NCBI RefSeq assembly: GCF_005863245.1
Contig: NZ_VBUT01000001.1
Coordinates: forward strand, 310,001 to 374,000
Source of the DNA: Nocardia cyriacigeorgica
GTDB taxonomy: Bacteria; Actinomycetota; Actinomycetes; Mycobacteriales; Mycobacteriaceae
DNA length: 64,000 nt
Direction: 5' to 3'
Notes under the pieces: generated by a model
Databases searched by the model: none
Told to the model about the DNA's origin: nothing
The model's input: only the letters and a program-made list of their open reading frames with translations
Made by a program: the position numbers and the translations under genes
In this document: positions 18,001 to 23,107 of the stretch, piece by piece
Position numbering within the stretch: position 1 is the first letter of the stretch
How the letters are laid out: each line of letters opens with the position of its first letter

Positions 18001-20521
18001 GTTCATCGCCGCCGCGATCACGATCCGAGATACCCAGCTCATCGTGGGGCGCGCGATCAGCACCAGCCCGCTCAGCATCACCGCGCGCGCGATCCGCATC
18101 AGCCAGCGCGTCACCGCGATCACGGTCCGCGCCGCCCAGCTCATCACCGCGCGCGCGATCCGCATCACCCAGCGCGTCACCGCGATCACGGTCCGCGCCA
18201 CCCGGCTCATCACCGCGATCACGATATGCGCGGCCCAGCTCATCACCGCGCGCGCGATCCCCTTCTGCCAGCGGGGCGTCGCCGAGGACCGGTGCTGCCG
18301 GGTCGCCGAGATCTTGCCGCGACCGGTCGCTGTCGCCTGCGCCGGGCAGGTCGTCTCCGGCGCGCGCCCCCGCTTGAATGCCCGGCTGATAATCGCCGCC
18401 TATGGGTGCGGCGCGAACGGGGTCGGGGGTGCCGGCGCGGGAATCCGGGGCGGGTGCAACGTCATTCGGGCCAGTAGCGGGGCGGTCGGCTGCCTCCTCG
18501 CCCGGTGCGCGCGGACCGGCGACATCGGACACTCCGGTGCGATCCGGCCCGCCACCGGGAGTGTCGCCGACGGGCACCCGTCCGTCCCCACGTGCCGGGC
18601 TCGACGCGCCCGCACCGGTCCGGGCTTCGCCACCCGACGCGGCCGGCGAGGCATTCGGTGCCGTGCTCGCGGGCGGCGCACCCGCAGGAGGTGCGCCTGC
18701 GGCAACCGGTGGCGGCGGAGCGACCGGGACCCCCGCCCCGGCCTCACCTGCCTCGCCGACGCCGTCCACTCTGGCCTCAGGGCCGAGATTCGTAGGCACG
18801 CCGGGCATTCCGTGGTGCCCGCCGATTCCCCCGTCTGCACGGGGTTCGGCTTGCAGGCCGCCGTCACCGCGCACGCCGTCCCCGCCGGCGGCCGCGCCTG
18901 CGCGACTGCTATCGCGGTCGCCGGCGTCACCGGCGGAATCGCCTCGGGAGGCATCACCGGCTCGCGAGGCGTCCCCCGCCCGGCTGTCGCCGTCATCGCG
19001 CGCCGCGTCCCCTGCCCGGGTGTCGCTGTCACCGCGATCGGCGGCATCTCCGGCCCGGCTCTCACCGGCGCGGCCTTCGCCTTCGCCTCGACCGCTCTCG
19101 CCGGCCCTGGTATCGCCGCCGCTGTCACCGCGCTGATCGCCCTGACTCGGCGGCGGTGCGGAACCGTCGTCGGCGCGGCCACCGTCACCCTGGGCCGCGG
19201 ACGTCCTGCCGCCATCACCCTGATTGCCGGATTGATTGCCGCCGTTGTTGTTCGCGCCCTGGTTGGCGCTGCTGTTACCACCCTGGTTGGCGCCGGTTCC
19301 TCCCTGATTCGCGCCCGAACCACCCTGATTGGCGCCGGTATTACCACCGGCCCCCGGCGTGCCTCCGCCGCCCGCTCCGGGCTGACCGCCCGGCGTACCA
19401 CCACCGGTGCCGGGTGTCCCGGGCCCGCCCGCACCGGAGCCCGGCGCACCACCCGGACCGAAGATCACCGCGTCGAGCCGCGACTGGAAACTCGGCTGGT
19501 TGAACAGATCCGGCCGCCGGTTACTCCAGACCTGGTTCGCCCACGCCTTGTTCGCACCACTCGCGGCGCCGTTGAAGACGCCGGCGGTGATCGCGCGCGG
19601 GTCGAAATTGTTCAGGGCGTTGCCCAGGTTCTGGGACGCCTTGTCCCAGCCTTCTCGCGCCCAATCGATGCCGAACTGGGTGCCGAGACTCGCCGCGTAA
19701 CCCGCTGTCGCACCGGCCAAACCAGCCGTGGAACCGCTGATCAGCCCGTTGACGATCGGGTTGACGCGCTGCGGCCGGATCACAGTGCCGTCCGGGAGTC
19801 GCTGCGGCCCGAGCCAGTTCCCCATCCGATGCGCCAGCGGACCGGCCACCGCACCACCCACCGCGGAAGACACCGCAGTGACCGCCACCTGATCCCAGTC
19901 GATCTCTTTACGGTTGCCCTGCCAGACCTGATACGCCTGGATACCGAGGTCCTGGCCGGTGCCGATGACGGTGTCGATGGCGACGTGGCGCACCATGAAC
20001 TGGAAGAACTTCTTGCTCGCCAGCGACACGACCATGTTGCGGATGGCGGTGGCGACCCTTTGCGCGCCGAACCGGATCGCGACCCGGGTCAGTGCAATCG
20101 CCGCCGCCTGCACCGCGGGAGCGGTCGGCGGAAAGATCCACGCCGCGGCGAGTTCGGCCGCCAATAGCACCAGCGACGAGATCACCATCAGCTTGGCGTA
20201 TTCGATCTCGTTCGCCATATTGTCGGCGGACTCGCCCATGCTGTTGAGTCCCTCGATCAATTGCTCGAGCGAACCCTTGTCCTGCCCCTCGGTCGCGTAG
20301 AGCATCGAGTCGAAGGCCTTGGCGATGTCCTTCGGCGCCTCGCCCTCGGGGTAGGCGTTCAGGGAGACCGTCCTGGCCTCGCGGACGTCGGCGATCACCT
20401 CTTGGATGGCTTCGGCCGCCGCACGCCAGTCGTCGGCGAGCGAGCGCATATCGTCCTCGTTGCCGTCCGGCCAGTCGGTGCCGGCCACCCACCCGAGAAC
20501 GGTGGGAAAATCGATCGCCAT
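1..20521 (-). CDS. Giant multidomain polymorphic toxin, WXG100-like N-terminus (3' end outside window)
   Basis: Starts at the ATG at 20521, 16 nt after the YbaB-like gene, and stays open to the left edge (6,840 codons). Domains read by eye in order: residues 1-350, helical WXG100/CpnT-like N-terminus with a hydrophobic stretch near 108-155; 350-1000, Gly/Asn/Asp/Arg linker; 1055-1150, papain-like half with H1096 and D1111 but no cysteine; 1290-1480, PD-(D/E)XK-like region with E1392-x-K1394; 1770-1960, papain-fold deamidase type (NC1812VDC1815V, GH1923, WWD1940P); 1985-2155, stretch overlapping the nested +1 ORF; zincin-like HEFGH motifs at H3460/H3464 and H3758/H3762; about 4030-4890 and 5760-6530, related modules; 5100-5320, proline-rich; the end is charged and coiled-coil-like. 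Such proteins are usually exported by type VII secretion and kill competitors. Export and activity are inferred. The open frame is directly seen; domain names are by resemblance. Confidence 0.85.
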   Translation of the reverse strand, partial: MAIDFPTVLGWVAGTDWPDGNEDDMRSLADDWRAAAEAIQEVIADVREARTVSLNAYPEGEAPKDIAKAFDSMLYATEGQDKGSLEQLIEGLNSMGESADNMANEIEYAKLMVISSLVLLAAELAAAWIFPPTAPAVQAAAIALTRVAIRFGAQRVATAIRNMVVSLASKKFFQFMVRHVAIDTVIGTGQDLGIQAYQVWQGNRKEIDWDQVAVTAVSSAVGGAVAGPLAHRMGNWLGPQRLPDGTVIRPQRVNPIVNGLISGSTAGLAGATAGYAASLGTQFGIDWAREGWDKASQNLGNALNNFDPRAITAGVFNGAASGANKAWANQVWSNRRPDLFNQPSFQSRLDAVIFGPGGAPGSGAGGPGTPGTGGGTPGGQPGAGGGGTPGAGGNTGANQGGSGANQGGTGANQGGNSSANQGANNNGGNQSGNQGDGGRTSAAQGDGGRADDGSAPPPSQGDQRGDSGGDTRAGESGRGEGEGRAGESRAGDAADRGDSDTRAGDAARDDGDSRAGDASRAGDASRGDSAGDAGDRDSSRAGAAAGGDGVRGDGGLQAEPRADGGIGGHHGMPGVPTNLGPEARVDGVGEAGEAGAGVPVAPPPPVAAGAPPAGAPPASTAPNASPAASGGEARTGAGASSPARGDGRVPVGDTPGGGPDRTGVSDVAGPRAPGEEAADRPATGPNDVAPAPDSRAGTPDPVRAAPIGGDYQPGIQAGARAGDDLPGAGDSDRSRQDLGDPAAPVLGDAPLAEGDRARGDELGRAYRDRGDEPGGADRDRGDALGDADRARGDELGGADRDRGDALADADRARGDAERAGADRAPHDELGISDRDRGGDELGGADRARGDELGGTDRVRGDQVRGGDRERGDDAAAGRDDQPGRDRDADPSDSDAQTPLRNRDELSAADRTARPGLVDAADGSPADAGDPLVRSTDPARRPDTGDFDGSALPAPMFVIPPPDLSAGGVSSRDNGPGSNRIGSREGAPVADSSDTTPTTRSEDVRDGAAARRGRRAELALRLLRELTGSRAITPPVHPVGPEGMSAGEVEAAAGGRLRPFDGHQDIADQLLVLGPGSAALVVDDYSGPTNRYRVGAHAYVLVNENGTIMVRDPGAGRVEGFPPTLPRDVRGTYGVVYDAAGNPLHPLGETVPAAGGLDADRRVGAGEGNQSAPLRAVPEGMYRGNDGNWHHRDDPPNTWRDKNFQLRDARGWIPDPRTSYGYLYEAQPGPETPYQVTDAAIADRLAQASADRIALQAERDALGTLVKQHMGEFGITDIHDLAPKKLEAEIQRHINRIAGAQDIPEAERIAQLIRLGELRAEAERYNDLGQDMVATSKLLGELGATAFVLDPALRPGAVQLTPFPGAFDGANTVDIAALQPGTDGRPPKLVVVEAKGVGSTLGGSKTVSAQQGSPEYLRRTLAIDTNLATLLRATPEQLRALDSDPAGEALIDARKALLRAHRDGTLEIEYYLAHTSEHGEVTIRRFDLNRDGQPVPMDIIGGVEASRLAPDDSADALDGDARIGDRPDDGSPDDGTLTGPAAADRAAGDAPTTDRTADDLQAAAPTPDAPRLREALRHQTPDGDRTTPVRRPELGPNGLPGDRTTPVFDAARFHNDGSPVTVATVRVHVDSDGTLDAAGVRAVTGHMQRTVDDLLDNGPRLRNGDRLLIDIVATADADAAHVRVRAGEEPGPGIRTADDDPAVIVNDLRRHLGLGPLNPNLGTGLGFSDADLGQLSNDIAAANTPSRLDAIPATREIAPNYLDVLEDPVHQARVQDALRDGDRFLIGADPRTNDYGQLINDGGPEVLGRSTNCVDCVLAALASFFGDPQVAFPRWLSEDFADAPIDTIGGEPDGDRRIAEWLGREWRQNSSVPIPVQFHGLHRYIDSLGPGSAAVVANNWHATDPDTGQKLFTDDGKPVYDNGHVTLVVYPLGADGPVWWDPQHGRTSDTPPRLLVDNSAAMFYIDLPADVAAPADQAQPKQEHDDGSTPDQATSGTPSGRDLSGPAVPDPSVPARVGVPADAAIGAGDRPGELRGGLPDGRGDRASEPAAGGDRADVRPGDRDRAADPGAADPSDPVAGDDAADPRGPQRDRVPGAGAVDGRPDAGTPADDRQADAAQPDGRTGDPSGVRAGEGVGDGAPPPGRDLAGTGDVRAVTDPDSADPHDLVRDAGQPDGWLIRPVDPALAEVRQLLARTESGRAALATLRAADVLVRLEEPGAGAALPDAFDGRTMEVFVGTRERDLVAQAAALVRAAALTDAVVAGRVETIPARIRGLDRGEHIAAHRRAEADAIARVAEFRAELRQAGYDTGAAPIRDAVDAAVRAELESAYLDAYADAVRAADSPQARAHAREAALAHLLAHPMFDPADADSGPAKDAGAQWDAEQRPRSPEGMDEYVPSSPEAARAIAALLRAESAAARAVMRIEADWDRVVDRLLATAGRSGDELPNTRPEILDVFTRHPELGETDDVRILAELTEQHTRASAERARLVDEITDFVRRDLAGPQAAGDRPAVRVDRDPTGVLHVRRDAGDAPVRPDETPPPRSAEPDAGVVRSESEPDAGVARPAGETDTAVVRAESEPDVGVVRSEGEPDAAAVRSEGEPDTAVVRFEPDPDNTSGESLSDHAATQLRDLVFNPRNSTLINWAMHTLDRLGVDVRFSTEPEARLGRQPNGRQDLGPVAGYDPATNTLVLDRAADPAEQVRELVRGARLAELSAADAGEPLPQLSLSRDEYVKLMLDRAAEAFALSFRADADFTGRFDLKRPGVTALEQAFVAAYQDALKLAKNAYWKSGVVRSVSAYHPAAFRAGVRAVRARLDTLGPLLDGVRHSDHFGAIWDRVHGIDPGSASDSTPRPSKTDHDRLADHLAGEIENLRLVRELGTYVPFGPAEDAYTRAHDKAYAKAEKALRRNPAGPPPEQAAQQAGRDALKRYLDRTGADEAEILLDVIRAMGETDDASWGFPSKPAEDPGSLDAAADADDSTLVRTGDSDLVRRVLDLEYNDEPHPQRLTDGVARYPGTPEKTRPRLVIVAEPGGHMDALRELAIRHPEYSDVLWNGTHILDYKTAALGPDGEPVAQYVNGYTAEGPYRRPDVLEAMKEVLAHYRRLREENRTSLGLGEWLAQLGQEDFTPRPKNRPGGRGPTLLREGFAERPFRGGEVDPTHPGDVVNRLVRREIPMPTGPRPSTPSHYSLQVFDIGPLPTSMYLAPDGRGGWVVPPPVDGGSRGALNRLFEGLADSDRERLLARIVKVLEDGSADLYDRSPPRSRFGKFIDGLPFRSGRDGDSNTDRLGDPVPESDDRSESTEPTQDTRDERGPVADEWTPLTPAEVGDRLAAELRAILDNPDLEVVGFDPDPEALGLDRPGIDPEFAREYARAMVDLATRYPQVDLRRIGIEDMARGLVGMTRSAEDRGTGGLVTDSMTLNTRFATNPELLRQWMADGVAAGRFHPSVLSRPVYAAVTHEFGHALDYAGKKSARAMLDDTLIEYYVTNRLGTGTVEGYDNWLRDHLTGYGFDTAGVLDPGEALAEAFVDVVLNGRDNVNDAVGQAYDLLVGAAERTTGIDVDPSAREDRGAADRLGDRDTESTAADRESDRMAHDGIQPLRPPGEDDTLDTQDAELLGIVDDDEWSKLDPQQVGDHLRDHLRTVTDNPEFDTFGFDLPGLNAVVVRDYARGLVDMFARFPQVDVRSVGISRLGFGVLGETEGIRDRATDPWHVKSITLSYDDACSAYAFLDSARNGVDNGQFTSTILRRPVYYVAVHEFGHALDYAGNLVARDTAESELLARAKADPEGDFGTWLGQLSGYSLDADGMLQPGEALAEALAEYLVGGADQANTPVRILYQLLVDAARNPAPADTPAPSAPDRMAVDPEQPSGDEPGKAPDRRDPDEAGAPPDSGDRPVEPDSVDPPPKVAIDVDGQQVEVPVRADGADRWRVVPETDEPENADTRSPLRREWDAVREMMPGREAQPKYPSGSPVGDSAGQAALRDGVAGIPDLVGPPPPAPPPAPPSDVPRVEAPPEAGAPDPTLLRIAQQAPIWIQNREMIPILGELSGRMRGSAGEHLPMRTADGEEYRPWNSDADPDLVREQVVSDYDVERITPEDARQALLDAFPGADAEQRQRIIDALRERDLVTAEEADRLADEPPAGTRPPEPAGPPPEGESLADAAQRLLGVDLPDDSLQTLRDLIDEHQYRVVRAAAAIEGLAAAAQRFHEEQTLPFTHADWDGTRASGVIGPDRTGLDRGRDPEQLDGPDRDADDEPIDGAPRPNRFAEPDPAGRAVPFIGSVSFIDQNPMGRFRNEIIAAFGHHLGLLDTVPIGNGADPLPEWGEGDELGRDQGLRQFFEHALRRDQLRDELATWAAMRDLDVRQLTWDMLDGLLNELREANVARSDRVAEFADLARQRFPETEEGDPVGEAIGDQVVRIPEPDGPDRLIVVDGERSRHQALADALAADPQLVRDLADGGLTVDYRVAHTDWTGRTHLDPVDTPQVLHRQETVDGRELSVTLIREGDGPWQPIPESDPAQAADPAPTAPRPREDILADLVRVMHELGLGPADVHPDMIDQTVADHLLDNAVRAAQIEGLTDFTRSANDIQTFHEVGDARSRLATRLGIPQAELTGETMGEALSDTSQRRGLRAQQLTDLAGYAKQLREIDPGAVDAARDRLAERLVSDSVARALTKAEFAERAGVSLKHAALMPPGRVDVPGQGRKFAVDPTGMSPAKLKTVIRDLEARGYSELVRDALTEYADALLAVDPYASVARGDDSRDPRVIDGRFPMHDRDSMTALRDIIADAVRARGADDFARAVADAARRSDTGPLPSDDPARRPTPNRDWARIVGVDLTDADDATFRKVYEAYRDGRIEKHEGLSPEKLAAELAALRREVRDRAERIHELARLADEFYQAMREAQNQAGGDAPDPRASRPSEEPGAGAPVDNSNAEPAAAAAGGNRPPGGPPKAPPTPGEPSEPGAGDSGGGDSAREPGGADDPARSDPERLPSAWYEQQQIIQAEWEARMAAEHAAFLRALAEADPADRWAGLRAEQAEWSARMAEDRVQWLRDTAIHPLPEDPDTPPEPPAAPEGPQPPEDPGSSPAGPGAPRPPQTPGAAEQPKPPAPVPPLPAHPPMPSAPPRPAVPPQPSHPPTPSRAPTPSESPVPPMPPHPPMPAHPPVPPMPAEPPRPVAPPQPSHAPIPQQPPVPAHPPVPPEPSHPPRPSHPPMPSEPPVPSESPVPPMPQQPPVPPQPAHPPVPSHPPRPSTPMPSVPPQPAAPPEPAHPPRPAHPPMPSEPPVPAAPEQAPVPPMPSELPRASEPQQPAGPGGPSVPGTPAHPSASARGSETTPPQARASEGQPDAGAPGTDPASRAGDPEGSAAERNWGDRPFADVIEFLREVALRDQADPVRLSERERAYVARLAELLGLGERLTRHPDPLAALAELAELADVHGFLDAVLDPEAGPLRPMRYPQDFTHPAPDEPGLWFPPEHAGPDRSPTPSAEGAARSGNVLMPQVNPIADVAAELARRYGLGADDLEGARLAGTVAAEQYRNLVRAAMVEALADAVARLDAVTDPDAVAAATAERDRWAGRLDVDLADLTDRPDQTIDRLRTEVLRRITDIDDLADAVLATRQEQSGDAGGRRYVITVDGDRVPVRLVDDGNGGWRVEAPERLRPTVERTDPPEPKAIQKKRSWLRKIWDALRNGYGGASPKYPSGSGVDGAGQSVLGHEYLPIDLTSTKPPATPGGSPIEELTTKFNPARILKEGVTMWKSREHIPFLRHLTDRLPTQTGDAAPILTPDGEEYAPWIDEADPELLREIRADLELAGLDGGDPPARAQLPPGDQEPPATGVLDNEPPLPEWARDLADNLRMRAADAAELRRIAGLLGLRLPDVDPETLRRAVADARYTHMRRAGAIEGLYAAARRYNAEHDAVPYADSTSFFDEDPLGRSLIDRVRARGERTDMLRWEGVNNGGEPGLDWGPEVPQERDKGNSLHFQDALRREQIRDERGVWAQLLGVPIGDLSPSRLDETIAALRDEMGARADLVGEFADRVEDFLAADPADRVVQVPGEPPRVIVVNARGEHEAGIAAALARDPELAGRVDRGEVEVEFYSAFLDRDGMVHIVALDTPEIRHFRGEIDGRPVAVTMVREPSGAWHVVPDPVPADGPAGTGDGAAADRSPDRTGSVRPDRVDGEADRAAESPHRDRSEDSFASDTTSDAERPRSAEALRADRNALAGQLGIADPESLTPRQWADALAQLWQDNMLRATQVEGLLDVTRSADAIDHYNALDKVLGHLTNRLQIDRAALTPERVAQIIADPATPDSRRLQQLEDLAEYAENLRKLDKAAVNAAVRQLAQRLGVDPEVIYGSSFTKDMRHLVPDPDTLGPEGMRSAINAMVYSMADHPAVVDALTDFVRALGEVDPFTRDLRRDPNADPRVGGGEIPVHDPTSLAFLLELLGDTGLFAPLGDGPNPDITNRRPSRDYLRILGVDITDASDDAWDEAYTKFRDGRLDLHERLSPAELAEVQATLREEIRQRADDIRRLAGLVNDAHNATPGPQPDLHQPRNPDGTWRTDPGEDPGAAPAPAGDTPPSRPPAAPGEARALPGTAESIGEAQKSSAAPAERDDVADGTPESTQDQESGRSGDSAEPGSEPGEASRAGAEAEPTPAAGGGAQKPPNTPLAPAQPDDGDHGEGANGESSHRQPPHDGTDAGVEPTTGDSADSQADATDADPRTRMSPEVRAEYDRLAAERAEAVARREEWREIRDMRAERQPIDNRDDYVALNRDNLDATMEELRGRTMRVDEMPRRLAELDALERAAEQFNDADADIARLDDELARLERSVTPVGEYDR
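930..8440 (-). repeat. Duplicated module in the giant toxin (copies about 8440-5845 and 3250-930)
   Basis: Paired segments occur in the same order in both copies: a DGEEYxPW...ADPxLxRE segment (about 8280-8400 and 3105-3190), an AAxxxxRLLGxxLPDxxxxTLR...AIEGLxAAARR segment (about 7900-8060 and 2780-2960), and a RDYxRILGVDxTDAxDxxxxxxYxxxRDGRxxxHExLSPxxLA segment (about 5880-6050 and 950-1115). Spacing between matching segments is close to 5 kb. The copies are diverged, so this is an old duplication. Confidence 0.7.
4560..5230 (-). repeat. Proline-rich repeat tract in the giant toxin
   Basis: The toxin frame here reads as short units such as PPMPSEPPVP, SHPPRP and PAHPPMP for about 220 residues (about residues 5100-5320). 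At DNA level it is a degenerate array of ggc/atcgg/gcg units. It separates the two copies of the duplicated module and probably forms an extended spacer. Confidence 0.8.
14056..14568 (-). CDS. Nested +1-frame ORF, candidate immunity protein (Imm35/YrhB-like)
   Basis: A 170-residue ORF lying wholly inside the giant toxin frame, one base out of phase. The ATG at 14568 follows an AGGAG 7 nt upstream; it ends with TAA at 14056. About nine in ten of its codons end in G or C, while the toxin frame over the same bases has only about half and reads as Asp/Pro/Gly/Arg filler. The product is globular in composition: an N-terminal helix, then a PGRQFRI...HGWVC strand pair and a GNYVVDSRTGVV segment that resembles the SUKH/YrhB/Imm35-like immunity layout. 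It follows directly on the deamidase domain (catalytic D at toxin residue 1940), the usual place for a cognate immunity gene. The immunity role is inference; coding status rests on codon bias and RBS. Confidence 0.68.
   Translation of the reverse strand: MDRLQTRQQVEHHLAEIFPGRQFRIHRSRHGWVCRPTLPSGQGIGLGNYVVDSRTGVVTEHPSLPPAVIGQMFDQAIETGQPIRARQIHPTRWQATMRRIHEDRNVIEYLVRAQSTDDPTLEHRLTIDKQTLRSRTDAPAIHPVCARAKAWATAHRRPDGTWPEQGTFEL
17885..18265 (-). repeat. In-frame 33-nt periodic repeat in the toxin linker, with a 66-bp tandem pair
   Basis: Within the linker of the giant toxin the protein repeats an 11-residue unit of the form GDELGGADRDR about ten times. Two almost identical 66-bp units sit side by side at about 18080-18145 and 18146-18211. 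The units are in frame, so copy-number changes of 33 nt would keep the ORF open. The run is strongly charged and probably disordered. Confidence 0.75.
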
Positions 20522-20537
20522 AGGAGCCTAGGTCAGC

Positions 20538-21047
20538 TCACCAGCCGGAATCGGTGACGCCACCGTCCTCATCCGGCTTCGGCACCTCCGCATCGGCGAA
20601 CTCCGGTGCGGCACTTCCATCCTCGACAGCGGAACGGCTACGAGCGGCAGGTGGTGTGGTCGGGGCACGCTTCGGCGTCGGCAGGTTGCCCGTCAGATCG
20701 GGCATGCCTTCGATCAGGTCCGACAGTTTCGGCAGCCGCGCTCGCCGGTCGTCGAGCGGGCTCATCAGCTGCTGGCCTTTGCGCAGCACTTCGGCATTCG
20801 CCTTCTGCGCGGCTTCGGTCACTGCGGCGGCGATCTCGGAGTAGCTCAGGTCCTCGATGTTCGGACCGAACTTGGTCTCGATGACGGCGCCATCGGCATT
20901 CACCGTGACGGTCACCCTTTTGCGTCGGACCGTGGCGCTGGCAGTGAGCTGCGCGCGTTCTTCCTGGATGCGTGCGATCTCCCGGAACTGTTGCCCGACC
21001 TCCTCGATCAGGCCGGCCAGTTCGGCCTTCGCGCGTTCGTTCGCCAT
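20538..21047 (-). CDS. YbaB/EbfC-family nucleoid-associated-like protein
   Basis: 169 residues. The N-terminal 110 residues have the YbaB/EbfC pattern: a long amphipathic helix (about 5-40), then strands with [20 protein letters not shown], then a second helix with [15 protein letters not shown]. The C-terminal 60 residues are Pro/Ala/Asp-rich tail without domain. Family members are small dimeric DNA-binding proteins. In actinomycetes related proteins are common beside WXG100 genes and giant toxins, where the role may be chaperone-like or regulatory rather than chromosomal. It lies 19 nt after the WXG100-like gene and 16 nt before the giant toxin, so the three are almost certainly one transcript. 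Confidence 0.8.
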   Translation of the reverse strand: MANERAKAELAGLIEEVGQQFREIARIQEERAQLTASATVRRKRVTVTVNADGAVIETKFGPNIEDLSYSEIAAAVTEAAQKANAEVLRKGQQLMSPLDDRRARLPKLSDLIEGMPDLTGNLPTPKRAPTTPPAARSRSAVEDGSAAPEFADAEVPKPDEDGGVTDSGW

Positions 21048-21066
21048 AGGTATCAGCGGCTTTCGA

Positions 21067-21384
21067 TCACTCGAAGGTGCCCTCGTTGGCCCGTTCCATC
21101 TTCCGCAACGCGACCACCGACTGGGCCTGGCCGCTGCGGAAGTTGTTGAACGAGGTGACCACGTTCTCCATATTGCCGGTGAGGTTTTCGCGCGCGGCGA
21201 AGTAGCCTTGCTCGCCGTCGGTGAAGGAGGAGCCGAGTTTGTCGTTGCCCCAAGGGGTTCCGTAGGAGCTGATCGACGACTGGAGCGTGTTGAGGATGCC
21301 CTGCACCTTGTCGCGCACCGCGCCGGTCTTCTCGGCGGCTTTCTGGAAATCGTCCGGATCGGCCTTGACCTTGTCGGCGCCCAT
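21067..21384 (-). CDS. WXG100/ESAT-6-like type VII secretion protein
   Basis: 105 residues, the usual size of ESX small helical-hairpin substrates. Two long helices flank a turn containing [12 protein letters not shown] (WGN instead of strict WxG), with a phenylalanine-bearing C-terminal helix. The ATG at 21384 has AGGAG 8 nt upstream. It is first in an operon with the YbaB-like gene and the giant toxin. By family knowledge it would be co-exported through a type VII system or act as a targeting partner of the toxin; no secretion machinery genes (eccC, eccD and others) lie in this window. Confidence 0.75.
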   Translation of the reverse strand: MGADKVKADPDDFQKAAEKTGAVRDKVQGILNTLQSSISSYGTPWGNDKLGSSFTDGEQGYFAARENLTGNMENVVTSFNNFRSGQAQSVVALRKMERANEGTFE

Positions 21385-21546
21385 GCTCGCTCCTCACCAC
21401 CCGCGCGGTCGCCCGCACTCCGTCAGCTCGTCTGCGACTGTGACAGTCGATCACGAATCCCGAGTTGCGCCGAGTTGAATCGCAGGTGGCGCCGGAGTGG
21501 CACGCGAGTACCGCGCGGCGCGAACGGACCTGCCATGATGGCCCGC

Positions 21547-21990
21547 GTGCGAGTACTGCTGCAACGAGTGACCACGGCCCAAGTGACCGTCGACGGAGAG
21601 GTGGTCGGCCGCATCGACCCCGCCGCGCACGGCGCGCCCCACGGCCTGGTGGCGCTGGTCGGCGTCACCCACGACGACACCGAGTCCACCGCCGCCGCGC
21701 TGGCGGACAAACTGTGGCGGCTGCGCGTGCTCGACGGCGAACGCAGCGCCGCCGACCTGGACGCGCCGATCCTGGTGGTCAGCCAGTTCACCTTGTACGC
21801 CGACACCAAGAAGGGCCGCCGCCCGTCCTGGTCTGCGGCCGCGCCGGGCCCTGTCGCCGAACCGCTGGTGGACCACTTCGCAGAAGCCCTCCGCGCACTC
21901 GGCGCCACGGTTGCCACCGGACGATTCGGCGCGCATATGCACATCGAACTGGTCAACGACGGGCCGGTCACCCTCCTGCTGGAAGGCTGA
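21547..21990 (+). CDS. dtd: D-aminoacyl-tRNA deacylase
   Basis: Hydrolyses D-amino acids from mischarged tRNAs in the cytoplasm. The 147-residue product starts MRVLLQRV as in the family, and carries both signature motifs, SQFTLYAD and the Gly-Pro motif NDGPVT near the C-terminus. The GTG at 21547 gives the canonical N-terminus; ATG codons at 21535 and 21538 would add three or four residues and cannot be excluded, as no strong ribosome binding site is visible. It is divergent from the WXG100-like operon and followed by a small conserved gene. Confidence 0.9.
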   Translation: MRVLLQRVTTAQVTVDGEVVGRIDPAAHGAPHGLVALVGVTHDDTESTAAALADKLWRLRVLDGERSAADLDAPILVVSQFTLYADTKKGRRPSWSAAAPGPVAEPLVDHFAEALRALGATVATGRFGAHMHIELVNDGPVTLLLEG

Positions 21991-22040
21991 GCCGCGTCAT
22001 CGATACAGTGACGGCTCACCGGTCAGGGAGGAATCCGAAA

Positions 22041-22274
22041 ATGTCTGAGGGAAAGCAGCTCTGGCAGATCAGAGTCGGCGTGTTCGCCACCCGTGACGAG
22101 ATGAACGCTCTGATCGATCAGATCGAGCGGCTGCTGTGCCCCGACCCGAACCACGCCCCACCGTGCCCGGTGCCGTGGTCCATCGGGTACGACTCCGAAG
22201 ACGAGATGGATCGGTCATCGCGCGAGCTGTACGAATCCCTGCGCGAGCAGTACCGCATCGAATCCGGCGAGTGA
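22041..22274 (+). CDS. Small conserved hypothetical protein
   Basis: 77 residues starting at an ATG preceded by a clear GGAGGAA. The sequence WQIRVGVFATRDEMNALIDQIERLLCPD is amphipathic, followed by a CPVPW segment with a second cysteine and an acidic C-terminal helix. I do not recognise a family. It follows dtd in the same direction with a 50-nt gap and converges on map, whose stop codon begins at the next base, so the two genes have no spacer. Confidence 0.7.
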   Translation: MSEGKQLWQIRVGVFATRDEMNALIDQIERLLCPDPNHAPPCPVPWSIGYDSEDEMDRSSRELYESLREQYRIESGE

Positions 22275-23075
22275 CTACTCCGGTCGCGGGGTGAGGATGC
22301 GCGGCCCGTCTTCGGTGACGGCGACGGTGTGCTCCCAGTGCGCGGCGCGGGTTCCGTCCGCCGTCACCACGGTCCAGTCGTCGTCGAGCACCTCGGTGTC
22401 GCTGGTGCCGAGGGTCAGCATCGGCTCGATGGCCAGCACCGAACCGACGACCAGCAGCGGGCCCTTGCCGGGCTCGCCTTCATTGGGCAGGAACGGTTCC
22501 ATGTGCATCTCGCGGCCGATGGCGTGGCCGCCGTAGCCGTCGACGATGCCGTAGCTGCGTCCGTGCGCCTTCTCCGCGGCGCGAGTGCCCAGTTCGATGG
22601 CGTGCGAGACGTCGGAGAGGCGGTTGTCGGGCAGCATCGCCTCGATACCGGCCTCCATCGACAGCCGGGTGGCCTCGCTCAGCAGCCGGTCGTCCTCGGA
22701 GAGTTCGCCGACGCCGAAGGTCCACGCCGAATCGCCGTGCCAGCCGTCGAGGATGGCGCCGCAGTCGATGGACACCAGGTCGCCCTCGACCAGGATCTCC
22801 TCGGCCGACGGGATGCCGTGCACCACTCGATCGTTGACCGAGGCGCAGATCGAGGCCGGGAAACCCTGGTAGCCCTTGAACGACGGCACCGCGCCGGCGT
22901 CACGGATGACCTGCTCGGCCACCCGGTCGAGATCGAGCGTCGAGGCGCCCGGCACCGCGGCGGCACGCACGGCGACCAGGGCGCGACCGACGATCGCACC
23001 CGCGGCCGCCATCGCGTCCACTTCACCCGCCGTCCGGAACGGCACCACTTTCTTGCGCTTGCGGCCGAAAACCAT
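22275..23075 (-). CDS. map: Methionine aminopeptidase, type I
   Basis: Removes the N-terminal methionine from nascent proteins; two-metal enzyme. 266 residues. The five metal ligands can be placed in [18 protein letters not shown] (two Asp), [10 protein letters not shown] (His), LAIEPML (Glu) and the terminal EHTVAV (Glu). The N-terminus is a short basic extension ([10 protein letters not shown]) of the short type I form. It lies 32 nt after adk in the secY-adk-map arrangement that normally follows the spc operon. Confidence 0.95.
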   Translation of the reverse strand: MVFGRKRKKVVPFRTAGEVDAMAAAGAIVGRALVAVRAAAVPGASTLDLDRVAEQVIRDAGAVPSFKGYQGFPASICASVNDRVVHGIPSAEEILVEGDLVSIDCGAILDGWHGDSAWTFGVGELSEDDRLLSEATRLSMEAGIEAMLPDNRLSDVSHAIELGTRAAEKAHGRSYGIVDGYGGHAIGREMHMEPFLPNEGEPGKGPLLVVGSVLAIEPMLTLGTSDTEVLDDDWTVVTADGTRAAHWEHTVAVTEDGPRILTPRPE

Positions 23076-23107
23076 GGCGCCTCAGTGCTCCATCGTCGAG
23101 TGGATGA

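Noticed and set aside
18080..18211. Possible CRISPR-like direct repeats
   Set aside because: The repeats are contiguous, in frame with the toxin linker and have no unique spacers or cas genes.
21423..22019. 198-codon minus-strand ORF over dtd
   Set aside because: Antisense of dtd, whose motifs are complete.
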